Below, in pieces: positions 54,912 through 63,600 of a DNA stretch of 64,000 nt. The stretch's first letter is position 1. Each line of letters begins with the position of its first letter. This DNA comes from Microbacterium aurantiacum (GTDB taxonomy: Bacteria; Actinomycetota; Actinomycetes; Actinomycetales; Microbacteriaceae): contig NZ_JAJPDW010000008.1 of the NCBI RefSeq assembly GCF_021654035.1, forward strand, positions 1-64,000, read 5' to 3'. The translations under genes were made by a program, and so were the position numbers. Under the pieces are notes generated by a model, which was given only the letters and a program-made list of their open reading frames with translations, had not been told where the DNA came from and searched no databases.

Positions 54912-54993
54912 CGTCTCGACACACGACACACGTTCGCCATGTGTGCGTGGTATATCTGGGGCATCGTCCATCCCAGCCATACCCGGAGTCTGC

Positions 54994-55260
54994 ATGGCCG
55001 CTTCACGCCACCCGTCCCGCGCCGCCCACCACAAGCGCGTCCTCGCGCTGTACACCGGAGAGGGCGGGTGGGTGCCCGCCGAGCGCGGGGTGAAGCTGAC
55101 TCCCGCCAGTGCCAGCGACCTCATGGAGCGCGGCTTCAGCATGGCACGGGTGCGCGACGGATGGCGCGGCTCTCGCCAGGTGTCGCTCTGCCAGTACCTC
55201 CAGGTCTTCGTGCCGACGGCATCCGACGATCCCCCGCTGCGGCGGCGCTCGAACCCGTGA
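54994..55260 (+). CDS. Small hypothetical basic protein
   Basis: 88 residues, no recognised family. Arg- and Ser-rich N-terminus (AASRHPSRAAHHKR), then a compact region LTPASASDLMERGFSMARVRDGWRGSRQV. ATG at 54994 has GGAG 7 nt upstream. An AT-rich GGTATATCT about 40 bp before it may be the promoter. An in-frame start at 54943 exists but overlaps that promoter. Four base pairs from the convergent HTH gene. Confidence 0.5.
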   Translation: MAASRHPSRAAHHKRVLALYTGEGGWVPAERGVKLTPASASDLMERGFSMARVRDGWRGSRQVSLCQYLQVFVPTASDDPPLRRRSNP

Positions 55261-55264
55261 CGGA

Positions 55265-55522
55265 TCAGCCCTGACGCGGAACGAGGTCGCACACGTCGAC
55301 CTCCAACGCGCGCGCGAGGGCAATGACGGTCTGCAGCCGGGGGTTCGCGGGCGTGCCCGGGTTGGATTCGCCCTTCTCGAGCTTCTGGTACGTGAAAGTC
55401 GCGATGCCGGCACGGCGGGCCACGGCATCCTGCGTGAGGCCGGCACGTTCGCGCGCCTCGACGAGCCGCTGCGCGAGATCCCGCGCGTAGGCGTCCCAGT
55501 CGACCCCTGACGTCGTCGTCAT
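55265..55522 (-). CDS. XRE-family helix-turn-helix regulator
   Basis: 85-residue DNA-binding protein, almost entirely one HTH_3 domain: RERAGLTQDAVARRAGIATFTYQKLEKGESNPGT, then PRLQTVIALARALEVDVCDL. ATG at 55522 with TACCAT exactly 6 nt upstream, so leaderless. Target unknown; its promoter sits beside the palindrome at 55564-55624. Small stand-alone regulators like this often repress neighbouring genes. Confidence 0.85.
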   Translation of the reverse strand: MTTTSGVDWDAYARDLAQRLVEARERAGLTQDAVARRAGIATFTYQKLEKGESNPGTPANPRLQTVIALARALEVDVCDLVPRQG

Positions 55523-55528
55523 GACCCG

Positions 55529-55534
55529 ATGGTA
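55529..55534 (-). promoter_or_regulatory. -10 box TACCAT, leaderless start of the XRE gene
   Basis: Minus-strand TACCAT, 6 nt (CGGGTC), ATG at 55522. Confidence 0.5.
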
Positions 55535-55563
55535 CGCCCGCCACGCCCCTCCGGGCCTCCCCC

Positions 55564-55624
55564 GTTCACTTGTCTCCTGATGCGGGTGTCGCGGCGCCAC
55601 ATCCGCATGTGGCGACAAGTGAAC
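55564..55624. repeat. REP-like palindrome, family 2 copy 1
   Basis: Perfect 11-bp arms GTTCACTTGTC (55564-55574) and complement (55614-55624), with an inner CCACAT/ATGTGG stem. The right arm is followed by CGAG, as in copy 2 at 56183-56243. Confidence 0.7.
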
Positions 55625-55694
55625 CGAGTTGGGTGGCGCCTTCGTGCGGGTGCGGCACGTCGGGATTCGCGCGACGGCGCCACCCAGCGGCGCC

Positions 55695-55726
55695 CGCGGC
55701 AGCAGCAGGCCGCGGCAGCAGCAGGG
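55695..55726. repeat. 16-bp tandem repeat in the monooxygenase promoter
   Basis: Two adjacent copies of CGCGGCAGCAGCAGG plus one base, ending directly before the TACGGT -10 box, so they occupy the -35 region. Confidence 0.65.
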
Positions 55727-55732
55727 TACGGT
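55727..55732 (+). promoter_or_regulatory. -10 box TACGGT, leaderless start
   Basis: TACGGT, 6 nt (CGGGCC), ATG at 55739. Confidence 0.55.
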
Positions 55733-55738
55733 CGGGCC

Positions 55739-56041
55739 ATGGTGTTCGTGAATGCAGGAACCCTCGGGGTCGAACCGGGCCGCCGCGACGAGCTGGTCGA
55801 GATCCTCGTCGCACGCAATGATGCGCTGACGGAGATCGGATGCCGGATCTACGAGGTCGGCGTCACAGATGACGAGCCGGGCACGGTGTACGTGGTCGAG
55901 GTGTGGGATGACGCCGCCGCGCACCGCGCCTCCCTAGAGCTCCCCGAGGTGCAGGCGGCGATCGCGGCGGCGCGCCCGATGCTTTCCGGCGAGTTCGGCG
56001 GGTTCCGCTTCACCTCCGCCGGCTCCCCTCTCCGCCCCTGA
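55739..56041 (+). CDS. Putative quinol monooxygenase (ABM domain)
   Basis: 100-residue ferredoxin-like ABM domain protein: FVNAGTLGVEPGRRDELVEILVARNDALTEIGCRIYEVGV, then YVVEVWDDAAAHRASLELPEVQAAI. Family members such as YgiN oxidise quinols without metal or flavin cofactors, or serve in antibiotic biosynthesis; no partner genes suggest which. ATG at 55739 lies 6 nt after a -10 box. Confidence 0.85.
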   Translation: MVFVNAGTLGVEPGRRDELVEILVARNDALTEIGCRIYEVGVTDDEPGTVYVVEVWDDAAAHRASLELPEVQAAIAAARPMLSGEFGGFRFTSAGSPLRP

Positions 56042-56129
56042 GTCCCTCCCCACCCGCGCCGCACCCGCGGCACCCGCGGCAACCGTTCAGTGCCGCCTTC
56101 CGGCGGGTGTCGCGCCTTGCAACCCGCGC

Positions 56130-56179
56130 GACGGCGCCACCGAGCGACCCCACCGACGGCGCCACCGAGCAACCTCACC
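56130..56179. repeat. 25-bp direct tandem repeat
   Basis: Two adjacent 25-bp units beginning GACGGCGCCACCGAGC, matching at 23 of 25 positions, immediately left of palindrome copy 2. A related GACGGCGCCACC also occurs near 55674. Confidence 0.65.
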
Positions 56180-56182
56180 CCT

Positions 56183-56243
56183 GTTCACTCGTCGCGTCTT
56201 GCGGGTCGGAGCGGCCCGCACCCGCAAGAGGCGACAGGTGAAC
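56183..56243. repeat. REP-like palindrome, family 2 copy 2
   Basis: Outer arms GTTCACTCGTCGC and GCGACAGGTGAAC (11 of 13 pair) around a perfect inner 9-bp stem CTTGCGGGT/ACCCGCAAG. Same outer arms and trailing CGAG as copy 1. Confidence 0.65.
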
Positions 56244-56269
56244 CGAGGGAAACACACCCCGGGAACGGG

Positions 56270-56295
56270 AAAAGCCCGGCGCGAGCCGGGCTTTT
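56270..56295 (-). terminator. Rho-independent terminator of tRNA-Ala
   Basis: Perfect 11-bp inverted repeat AAAAGCCCGGC/GCCGGGCTTTT with a GCGA loop, ending in TTTT on the minus strand, one base beyond the tRNA CCA end. Confidence 0.88.
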
Positions 56296-56296
56296 C

Positions 56297-56372
56297 TGGT
56301 GGACCTGAGGGGATTCGAACCCCTGACCTCTTCATTGCGAACGAAGCGCGCTACCAACTGCGCCACAGGCCC
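56297..56372 (-). tRNA. tRNA-Ala (anticodon CGC)
   Basis: 76-nt cloverleaf read on the minus strand. The acceptor stem GGGCCTG pairs with CAGGTCC (one G-U), the discriminator base is A and CCA is encoded. The T arm has GGTTCGAATCC, the D loop AGTTGGTAGC, and the anticodon loop TTCGCAA holds CGC, decoding GCG alanine codons, common in this GC-rich genome. Confidence 0.96.
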
Positions 56373-56426
56373 AAGAACCTCCGAAAGACTATCACGCCCG
56401 CCGGAGCCGACCGAACCGCGCGGGCC

Positions 56427-57326
56427 TCACTGACCCGATGCGCGCCGCTCGAGCAGACGCCGCACGTGCGCCTCGATCTCGGCGTCGTCGACGTGGCCCA
56501 TGCGGGCGAACTCGCTCTCGCGGGCCGCGCGGGCGGCACCGATCGACGGCGGCGCATCGGCCTCCACGCGCTCGCGCAGCGACTCCTCCCGCGCGGCCCG
56601 GCGGAGCGCTTCGCGGGCGGCTTCGGCGTCCAGCATCGCCGCGGCGCGCGAACCGGCGGATGCCGTCAGCGGACGCGGCAGATCGCGCGGCTGCCAGCGC
56701 CGCTCGGCGGTGGCGAGCTCGACGTCCTGCAGCTCGGCGGCGGCCGCCTCGCGAACGATGGCGGCGCCCTCCGCCGCAACCAGCCGCTGCGCGCGCGCGG
56801 CGGCGCGGGCGCCGACGCGCGACATCCGCTGCAAGACCAAGAGGCCCACCGCGGCTACTCCCACGCCGGTCCACAGCAGCAGCTGCGCGCCGGTGAGCAC
56901 GACGGTCACCCCGCCCCACACAGCGGCGCCGACGCCGGCGAGGGCGACGACGGTGGCGACGAGACGGGTGCGACGGCGAGCGCGGGCCTGCCGGGCCTCC
57001 GGTGAGCGGCGCGCGGCGGCGCGGGCGTCACGGGCCCTCTCGAGGTCGATGCGTGCCTGCTCCAGAGCGGCGGACTCGCGCTCGGCGAGCGCTCGGCGGG
57101 CAAGCTTCTGCTGCGCGAGGGCGGTGCGGGTGTTCAGTTCGACCCGCACCTCGTCGGGCGTCTCGCTCGTTTCGGCGAGCACCCGGAGGGCCTGGTTGAG
57201 GCGAACGGCGTTGCGCTCGGCGGCGTCGAACTGCCGGCGACTGTGCCACGACGGCAACAGGTACACCAGCCACAGAAGCACCGACACGAGGACGATCACC
57301 CCGCCGCCCCACACCTGTCCGCCCAT
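56427..57326 (-). CDS. Membrane protein with coiled-coil segment, unknown function
   Basis: 299 residues. An N-terminal membrane span (about residues 8-26, IVLVSVLLWLVYLLP) is followed by a long Arg/Ala/Glu-rich helical stretch (LAQQKLARRALAERESAALEQARIDLERARDARAAA), then two further hydrophobic segments (about 118-160) and a second charged helical C-terminus. Proteins like this are widespread in Microbacteriaceae and sometimes labelled large exoprotein, without evidence. ATG at 57326; TAAAGT lies 8 nt upstream. Follows tRNA-Ala on the same strand. Confidence 0.7.
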   Translation of the reverse strand: MGGQVWGGGVIVLVSVLLWLVYLLPSWHSRRQFDAAERNAVRLNQALRVLAETSETPDEVRVELNTRTALAQQKLARRALAERESAALEQARIDLERARDARAAARRSPEARQARARRRTRLVATVVALAGVGAAVWGGVTVVLTGAQLLLWTGVGVAAVGLLVLQRMSRVGARAAARAQRLVAAEGAAIVREAAAAELQDVELATAERRWQPRDLPRPLTASAGSRAAAMLDAEAAREALRRAAREESLRERVEADAPPSIGAARAARESEFARMGHVDDAEIEAHVRRLLERRASGQ

Positions 57327-57424
57327 GGTCACCAACTTTAGGGACCGGATGCCGCGAACCTCGGCATCCGGTGGCGTGTCGTGGCCGGATCCGGCGAAGA
57401 GTCAGGCGGACCTGCGCGAGAGAC

Positions 57425-58054
57425 TCACGCGTGCAGACGGTCGGCCGGCGGAATCGCCGCGGCGTCCCGCGGCGCGCGCCCCGAGACCCAGCGCGCGAGG
57501 ACCCCCTCGGGTACCTCTTCCCGCACGAGCGCGAACGCGTAGTGGTCGCGCCAGTCGCCGTCGATGTGGATGTACCGGCGGCGCAGGCCCTCGTAGCGGA
57601 ATCCGAGCTTCTGCACGACCCGCAGGCTCGCGTCGTTCTCCGGACGGATGCAGATCTCCATGCGGTGCAGGCGCATCTCGGTGAAGCACGCGTCGGTCGC
57701 CAGCGCCACCGCGGTGGGCGTGATCCCCCGTCCCGCGAACCGCCGGCTGACCCAGTAGCCGATGGTCGCCGAGGCGAGCGAGCCGCGCGCGATCCCCCAC
57801 ACGTTCAGCTGACCGGCGACCTCACCGGCGTACTCCATGACGTAGGGGACGCCGGCGCCGTCGCGGTACTGCTGCAGGAGCCGACGGACGCCGAGGCGCA
57901 TGTCGAACGACACCGGACCGTCGGGACTCGTCGCCTCCCACGGCTGGAGCCACGCGCGGTTCTCGAGGAGCTCGTGCTGCAGGATGCGGGCGTCGCGCTG
58001 TTTGACGAGCCGGATCGACACCGGACCGTGACCGCGGGGAGCTCCCAGATCCAC
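57425..58054 (-). CDS. GNAT acetyltransferase (RimJ/RimL type)
   Basis: 209-residue N-acetyltransferase of the Acetyltransf_3 group. The CoA-binding region is WVSRRFAGRGITPTAVALATDACF, and RMEICIRPENDASLRVVQKLGFRYEGLRRRYIHI is the substrate side, very typical of RimJ-like enzymes that acetylate ribosomal-protein N-termini. GTG at 58054 with GGAGG upstream; 24 bp behind galU on the same strand, so probably co-transcribed. Substrate not proven. Confidence 0.88.
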   Translation of the reverse strand: MDLGAPRGHGPVSIRLVKQRDARILQHELLENRAWLQPWEATSPDGPVSFDMRLGVRRLLQQYRDGAGVPYVMEYAGEVAGQLNVWGIARGSLASATIGYWVSRRFAGRGITPTAVALATDACFTEMRLHRMEICIRPENDASLRVVQKLGFRYEGLRRRYIHIDGDWRDHYAFALVREEVPEGVLARWVSGRAPRDAAAIPPADRLHA

Positions 58055-58078
58055 TCGGACCCCCTCCGTCGAGCGGCG

Positions 58079-58966
<888 letters not shown>

Positions 58967-58972
58967 GCGGTT

Positions 58973-58978
58973 ACTCTA
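58973..58978 (-). promoter_or_regulatory. -10 box TAGAGT, leaderless start of galU
   Basis: Minus-strand TAGAGT, 6 nt (AACCGC), ATG at 58966. Confidence 0.55.
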
Positions 58979-59045
58979 CCCAGCCATGTGAACGGCGTAT
59001 GTCACGCCCGTCACCGTCGAGCGCGTCGAATCGCAAGGCGCCGCC

Positions 59046-59051
59046 TACAAT
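59046..59051 (+). promoter_or_regulatory. -10 box TACAAT, near-leaderless start
   Basis: TACAAT, the best -10 match among these promoters, 7 nt before ATG at 59059. Shared divergent region with galU. Confidence 0.55.
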
Positions 59052-59058
59052 CGGGAGC

Positions 59059-59655
59059 ATGTCCGACGCCATCGCCGATGCGAAGCGCGCGCTGCGCGCG
59101 GAGCTGCGCGAGCGCCGCCACGCGATGTCCCCCGCCGCCCGCGCCGCGGCGGCCGAGGGTCTGCACGCGCAGCTGAACGCCCTCGTCGCCGCGCGGAGCG
59201 TCACGACCATGGCGTGCTTCCTCTCCACCACGACCGAGCCCGACACGCACGCCTTCGTGACGGATGCCGCGGCCCGCGGCATCCGGGTCCTCCTTCCCGT
59301 CACGCGCGCCGACGGTCTGCTCGACTGGGCGGTGGCCACCCCCGACGGCGAGATCGCGGAGGGCCTATTCGGCCTGCCGGAGCCGGTCGGCGAGCTCCTC
59401 GGCCCGATCGCGGTGAACGACGTCGACGTCCTGGTGATCCCCGCCGCCGCCGCGAGCCCAGACGGCACGCGTCTCGGCTGGGGCCGCGGCTACTACGACA
59501 AGACGATCGGCTCGATGGAAGGATGCCCGCCGGTGTACGCGGTGGTCTTCGATTCCGAGATCATCGACGACATCCCCCGCGACGTCCACGACCAGCCCGT
59601 GACGGGCATCGTCACCCCCACGCAGACCCTCACCCTCGCGCCCACCGGGCGCTGA
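59059..59655 (+). CDS. 5-formyltetrahydrofolate cyclo-ligase
   Basis: Recycles 5-formyl-THF to 5,10-methenyl-THF with ATP. 198 residues. An Arg/Lys-rich N-terminal helix (AKRALRAELRERRHAM) and the nucleotide-binding loop LGWGRGYYDKTIG near residue 155 are diagnostic; ETALVIPAAAASPDGTRLG-type block reads VLVIPAAAASPDG. ATG at 59059, chosen over the frame's earlier ATG because of the -10 box and length. First of three small plus-strand genes (with FmdB and mscL). Confidence 0.92.
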   Translation: MSDAIADAKRALRAELRERRHAMSPAARAAAAEGLHAQLNALVAARSVTTMACFLSTTTEPDTHAFVTDAAARGIRVLLPVTRADGLLDWAVATPDGEIAEGLFGLPEPVGELLGPIAVNDVDVLVIPAAAASPDGTRLGWGRGYYDKTIGSMEGCPPVYAVVFDSEIIDDIPRDVHDQPVTGIVTPTQTLTLAPTGR

Positions 59656-59670
59656 CCCGCCGGAGACACC

Positions 59671-59985
59671 ATGCCCACCTACGCCTATGCCTGCAAGCAG
59701 TGCGCGCACCGCTTCGAACAGGTGCAGTCCTTCGCCGATCCCGCGCTGACCGAGTGCCCCGAGTGCGGCGGTACCCTCCGCAAGGAGTACGGATCGATCG
59801 GCGTCACCTTCAACGGCTCCGGCTTCTACCGCACCGACTCCCGCGCCGGTGCGAACAAGGGCTCCGGTTCCGGCTCGTCGGGCTCGGGTTCGTCGGGTTC
59901 GGGCGCGTCCGGTGGCGACACGGGCGGGAGTTCGGCATCATCGTCCTCCGAGACCAAGAGCTCTCCCGCACCCGCGGGATCCTGA
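59671..59985 (+). CDS. FmdB-family zinc ribbon protein
   Basis: 104 residues. The N-terminal zinc ribbon has CKQC and CPEC (PTYAYACKQCAHRFEQVQ, ALTECPECGG), the usual FmdB pattern, followed by GVTFNGSGFYRTD and a long Gly/Ser-rich low-complexity tail. Regulatory or structural role suspected; none shown. GGAG 6 nt before the ATG. Sits between the cyclo-ligase and mscL, both co-oriented. Confidence 0.93.
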   Translation: MPTYAYACKQCAHRFEQVQSFADPALTECPECGGTLRKEYGSIGVTFNGSGFYRTDSRAGANKGSGSGSSGSGSSGSGASGGDTGGSSASSSSETKSSPAPAGS

Positions 59986-60021
59986 TCGGCGCGAGCCGAC
60001 GAGACCAGAGGAAGTGACGCC

Positions 60022-60444
60022 GTGATCCAGGGCTTCAAAGAATTCATCATGCGCGGCAACGTCATCGACCTCGCGGTCGCGGTGGTCATCGGCGCCGCGT
60101 TCACCGCGGTGGTGAACGCCATCGTCGCTTCGATCATCACCCCGCTGATCGCGATCTTCTGGAAGGCCGACGAGAACGGTGTTCCCGGCATCCCGGTCCC
60201 CGACCTCTACGGCGGCACAGTGACGTTCCCGGTCGGCGACCTCCTCACCGCGGTGATCAGCTTCTTCGCCGTGGCGATCGTCGTCTATTTCATCTTCGTC
60301 ATGCCGATGAACCGCTGGAAGGAGCGCCAGGCCGCCAAGCTCGGCGTCGTCGAGGACACCGCGGCCAAGCTCCCCACCGAGCAGGAGCTGCTGGTGCAGA
60401 TCCGCGACCTGCTCGAGCAGCAGAAGCAGACGCCGAAGCTCTGA
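60022..60444 (+). CDS. mscL: Large-conductance mechanosensitive channel
   Basis: Pentameric emergency-release channel opening under hypo-osmotic stress. 140 residues with two membrane spans: first FIMRGNVIDLAVAVVIGAAF (pore lining), second LLTAVISFFAVAIVVYFIFV, and a helical C-terminus (LLVQIRDLLEQQKQ). GTG at 60022, with GAGGAAG 8 nt upstream. Full length and intact. Confidence 0.96.
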   Translation: MIQGFKEFIMRGNVIDLAVAVVIGAAFTAVVNAIVASIITPLIAIFWKADENGVPGIPVPDLYGGTVTFPVGDLLTAVISFFAVAIVVYFIFVMPMNRWKERQAAKLGVVEDTAAKLPTEQELLVQIRDLLEQQKQTPKL

Positions 60445-60481
60445 GCCCGGCCCCGCTCGTCGCGAACGGAGATCCCGCGCG

Positions 60482-60694
60482 TCAGTAGTGCGGGGGGACG
60501 TCGCGCCGCAGGCGCTCGTCGTTCGGACCGGATTCACCCACGGATGCCGCTTCCCCGAGGGAGGCGGCATCCGTCGTCTCGTCGCCCGGCACGGGCTCGG
60601 CGGTGGTGTCGGGTGCGGGCGTCAGACGCGCGCGGCGGGACCCGGGCCGGGAACCCGGGAGCCGCTCGACGCGCTGACGCTCAGCGTCCGCCAT
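60482..60694 (-). CDS. Small conserved hypothetical protein
   Basis: 70-residue hydrophilic protein, Pro/Arg/Glu-rich, ending in NDERLRRDVPPHY. Similar short proteins with a PPHY or PPHW end often follow this ATPase gene in related actinobacteria, from recollection rather than a search. ATG at 60694 overlaps the 3' end of the large ATPase gene by 14 bp, so translation may be coupled. No known fold or motif. Confidence 0.65.
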   Translation of the reverse strand: MADAERQRVERLPGSRPGSRRARLTPAPDTTAEPVPGDETTDAASLGEAASVGESGPNDERLRRDVPPHY

Positions 60695-63600
60695 GGAACG
60701 GGTCGCGATCGAACGGCTCCGGCTCGAACGGCTCGGTGTCGTTGTCGACACGCGGGGTCTCCGGCGGCACCCCGAGAAGGGCGGCGATGCGCTGCGCGAC
60801 CGCGGGGGCGTCGCTGTAGACGTCGAAGGAGTGCACGCGCACATAGTGCCAGCCGAGGCGCCGGAGGATCTGGGGTCGGAGGCGCAGCGACTCGCGCAGC
60901 GACTCGCCAATCGTCTCGGGGTCGCTCTCGACGACGACGGCCTTGCCGCCGTACTGGGCGACGAGCGGCAGGAGTCCGCGGTAGTGCACGTCGACCGAGA
61001 GGCCCAGGCGCCGCAGCTCCCGCGCGAGGCGGAGGGTCAGGGGGTCGGCGAGGTCTTCGAGCCGTGCCTGGCGGGCCCGGTCGGCGACGCTTCCGAGGAT
61101 CGACATGATGGTCGCGGCGCCGTGCTCGAGGCGTCCCTCGTCGAACGCCGACGGGCGGATCGACGACACGATGACCATGGAGCGGCGCGCGCGGGTCATC
61201 CCGACCGTGAGCAGCCGCTCGCCGTCCGGCGTCGACAGGTCGCCGAAGTCGCTGAGGACCCGCCCGTGGCGGGTGAGGCCGAACCCGAGCGAGAAGACGA
61301 CGCGGTCGCGGCTCTCGGCGACGGATTCCTCGAGGGTGAGCACCGCGAAGGGCTCGGAGGTGTCGCGCGAGAGGAAGTCGGCGACGTCGGCGCGGCCCGC
61401 GAAGGCCGCCTCGACCGCGGCGCGCACGCGTTCGGCGTGCTTGGCGCTGGCGGTGACGACCATGAGCGACTCCGAGCCGCGGTTCACCGCGTGCTCGACG
61501 ACGAGGGTCACCACGCGCCGCACCTCGGCATCCGGACTCTCCACCGCCCCCGAGATCGGGTCGGGCGCACCGGTGCCGCCCTCGACGTAGTCGACGCTGA
61601 GGCTGCCGCGACCGAGGTAGGACCCCGCCCACGGGAGGGACACGATCTCGCCGCCGTAGAAGGCGTCGTTGACGAGCTCGGCGAGGTCTTCGCCGCCCGC
61701 GCGGTAGCTGCGGGTGAGGGTCTCGATGGGGAGGAGTTCGGCGAGCCGCTCGAAGATGCTGACCCCGTCGAAGGGGACCGCGTCGATCTCGTCGTCGTCC
61801 TCGCGCTCCGGCGAGATGCGCGAGACGACCTCGAACGGCGTGGGCTTCTGCGTCACGGGGTCGCCGAACACGACCACCTGACGGCCGCGGCGAAGCGCCG
61901 GCGTCGCCTCGGCGAGGCACAGCGCACCCGCGTCGGCGATGATCACGACGTCGAACGCGGTGGACTCGGGGATCTCGGGGACGTCGTACGGGGTCGCCAG
62001 CCACACCGGCGCGAGCTGCGCCATGAGGTGCGGGGCGACGGCGTCGAGCTGCGCGGCGGTGGCGCCGCCGTCTTTGAGCGCACGGCGCAGCTGCTGCGCC
62101 TCTCCCGCGCGGTCGACGATGCCGATCCGCCACTGGGTGGCCAGGTGCGCGGCGAGCAGGGGTCCGGATGCCGCGGCGTGGGCTTCGTCGACGAGACGGA
62201 AGTCGCGCTCGAGGCGGTCGACGACGGCGGTGTTGGCGCCGAGCAGCCCGCGGTCGACCCGCAGGAGGTGCTCGAGGGCCGACTGCCACCACGCGTATTC
62301 GAGTTCGGCGGCGACCTCGCCCTCGGGCACGTGCCGGACCGACAGGTCGGCGAGGAGGGGCTCGAGACCGAACGAGGCGAGCTTCCCGCGGAGCTCCGCG
62401 CGTTCGCGCAGGTTGTCGAACACATCCGACTCCGCCGCGAGCTGCGCGAGGGTGCGCACGAGCGTCTTCACCGGGAGCGCCGCGAGGCGGTCGGCGCCGG
62501 AGCGGCCGAGCACGGCATCCAGCTCGGACAGCTCCGCATCGACCCGCTGCCACGCGACGTGCACGTCGCCGAGTCCGAGCGGCACCTGCGGGGCGACGCC
62601 GCTGTCGACGTGGCGCTGCCATTCGGTGCGCTGCTGCTGCACGCGGACGAGGGCCTCGTGCATGTCGGGCACGTGCACGCCCGGTCGGACGTACTCCTTC
62701 GACAGGCGCTTGAGGCGACGACGGTTGGCGGAGCTCATGGTGGAGTCGCGGCGGCCGCTGTGGGCCTCGATGAGCTCGCCGAGGGGGCGCTCGAAGACGG
62801 TGAGGCTGAAGCGGTCGAGCGAATCGCGGATGCCGCGCATGAGCGTCAGATACTCGCCGAGGTCGGCGATCGTCTGGAACGGCCGCATGCCGGTCTGCGA
62901 GATCAGGGAGTAGCCGCGCTCGAGGAGGGCGGGGACGTCCTGGCGGTGGAGCTTGCCCGCGAGGGCGTGGGCGGAGGCCGCCGCCTCGGGCGCGGCGAAG
63001 CTCACGCCGTACCACGGCGAGTCGGAGGGGCCGAAGCGGAACTCGCCGAGACGCGCCGCCGCCGCGAGGTCGCGCGCGGCTTCGTCGCGGCCGACGGCGA
63101 GGCGCTGGAGGGCGGCGACGCCGAGACGCGCGGTCGTCGACGGGGCGGGATCGAGCGAGGCGAGACGCGCGAGTTCGCGGAGCACCTCGAGCACGGAGAC
63201 GCGGAGGTCGACGTGCGTGGTCGTGACGGCGCCGCGGTAGTCGCGGAGCACGCGGCGCAGCCGCACGAGCGCTTCGTCGACCTCGGCGACCTTGGGCTGC
63301 TCGGCCTTCTCGTTCCGCCCGATCGCGCGGATGAGGTCGCGCTGCAGGTGGCGGGGCGAGATCGCCAGGCCCGGGAGGGCGATGCCGGCGAGGCGGTGAC
63401 GGATGCCGTCGAGCGTGGAGCGGCGGGCGCTGACGACGAGGACGCGCTTGCCGTCGCGGACGAGTCCACCGAGGGCGTTGATGATCGTCTGTGTGCCGCC
63501 GGTGCCGGGGAGCGTGTGCACCACCATCGACTGGCCCGCCTGGATGCGGGCGAGGACCCGCTCCTGCTCGGAGTCGGCGTCGAGGAGGAGGGTGTCGGCC

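Noticed and set aside
60450..60485. Possible third copy of the family 1 palindrome behind mscL (GAACGGAGATCCCGCGCG)
   Set aside because: Only a partial match to one arm and no second arm within 100 bp.
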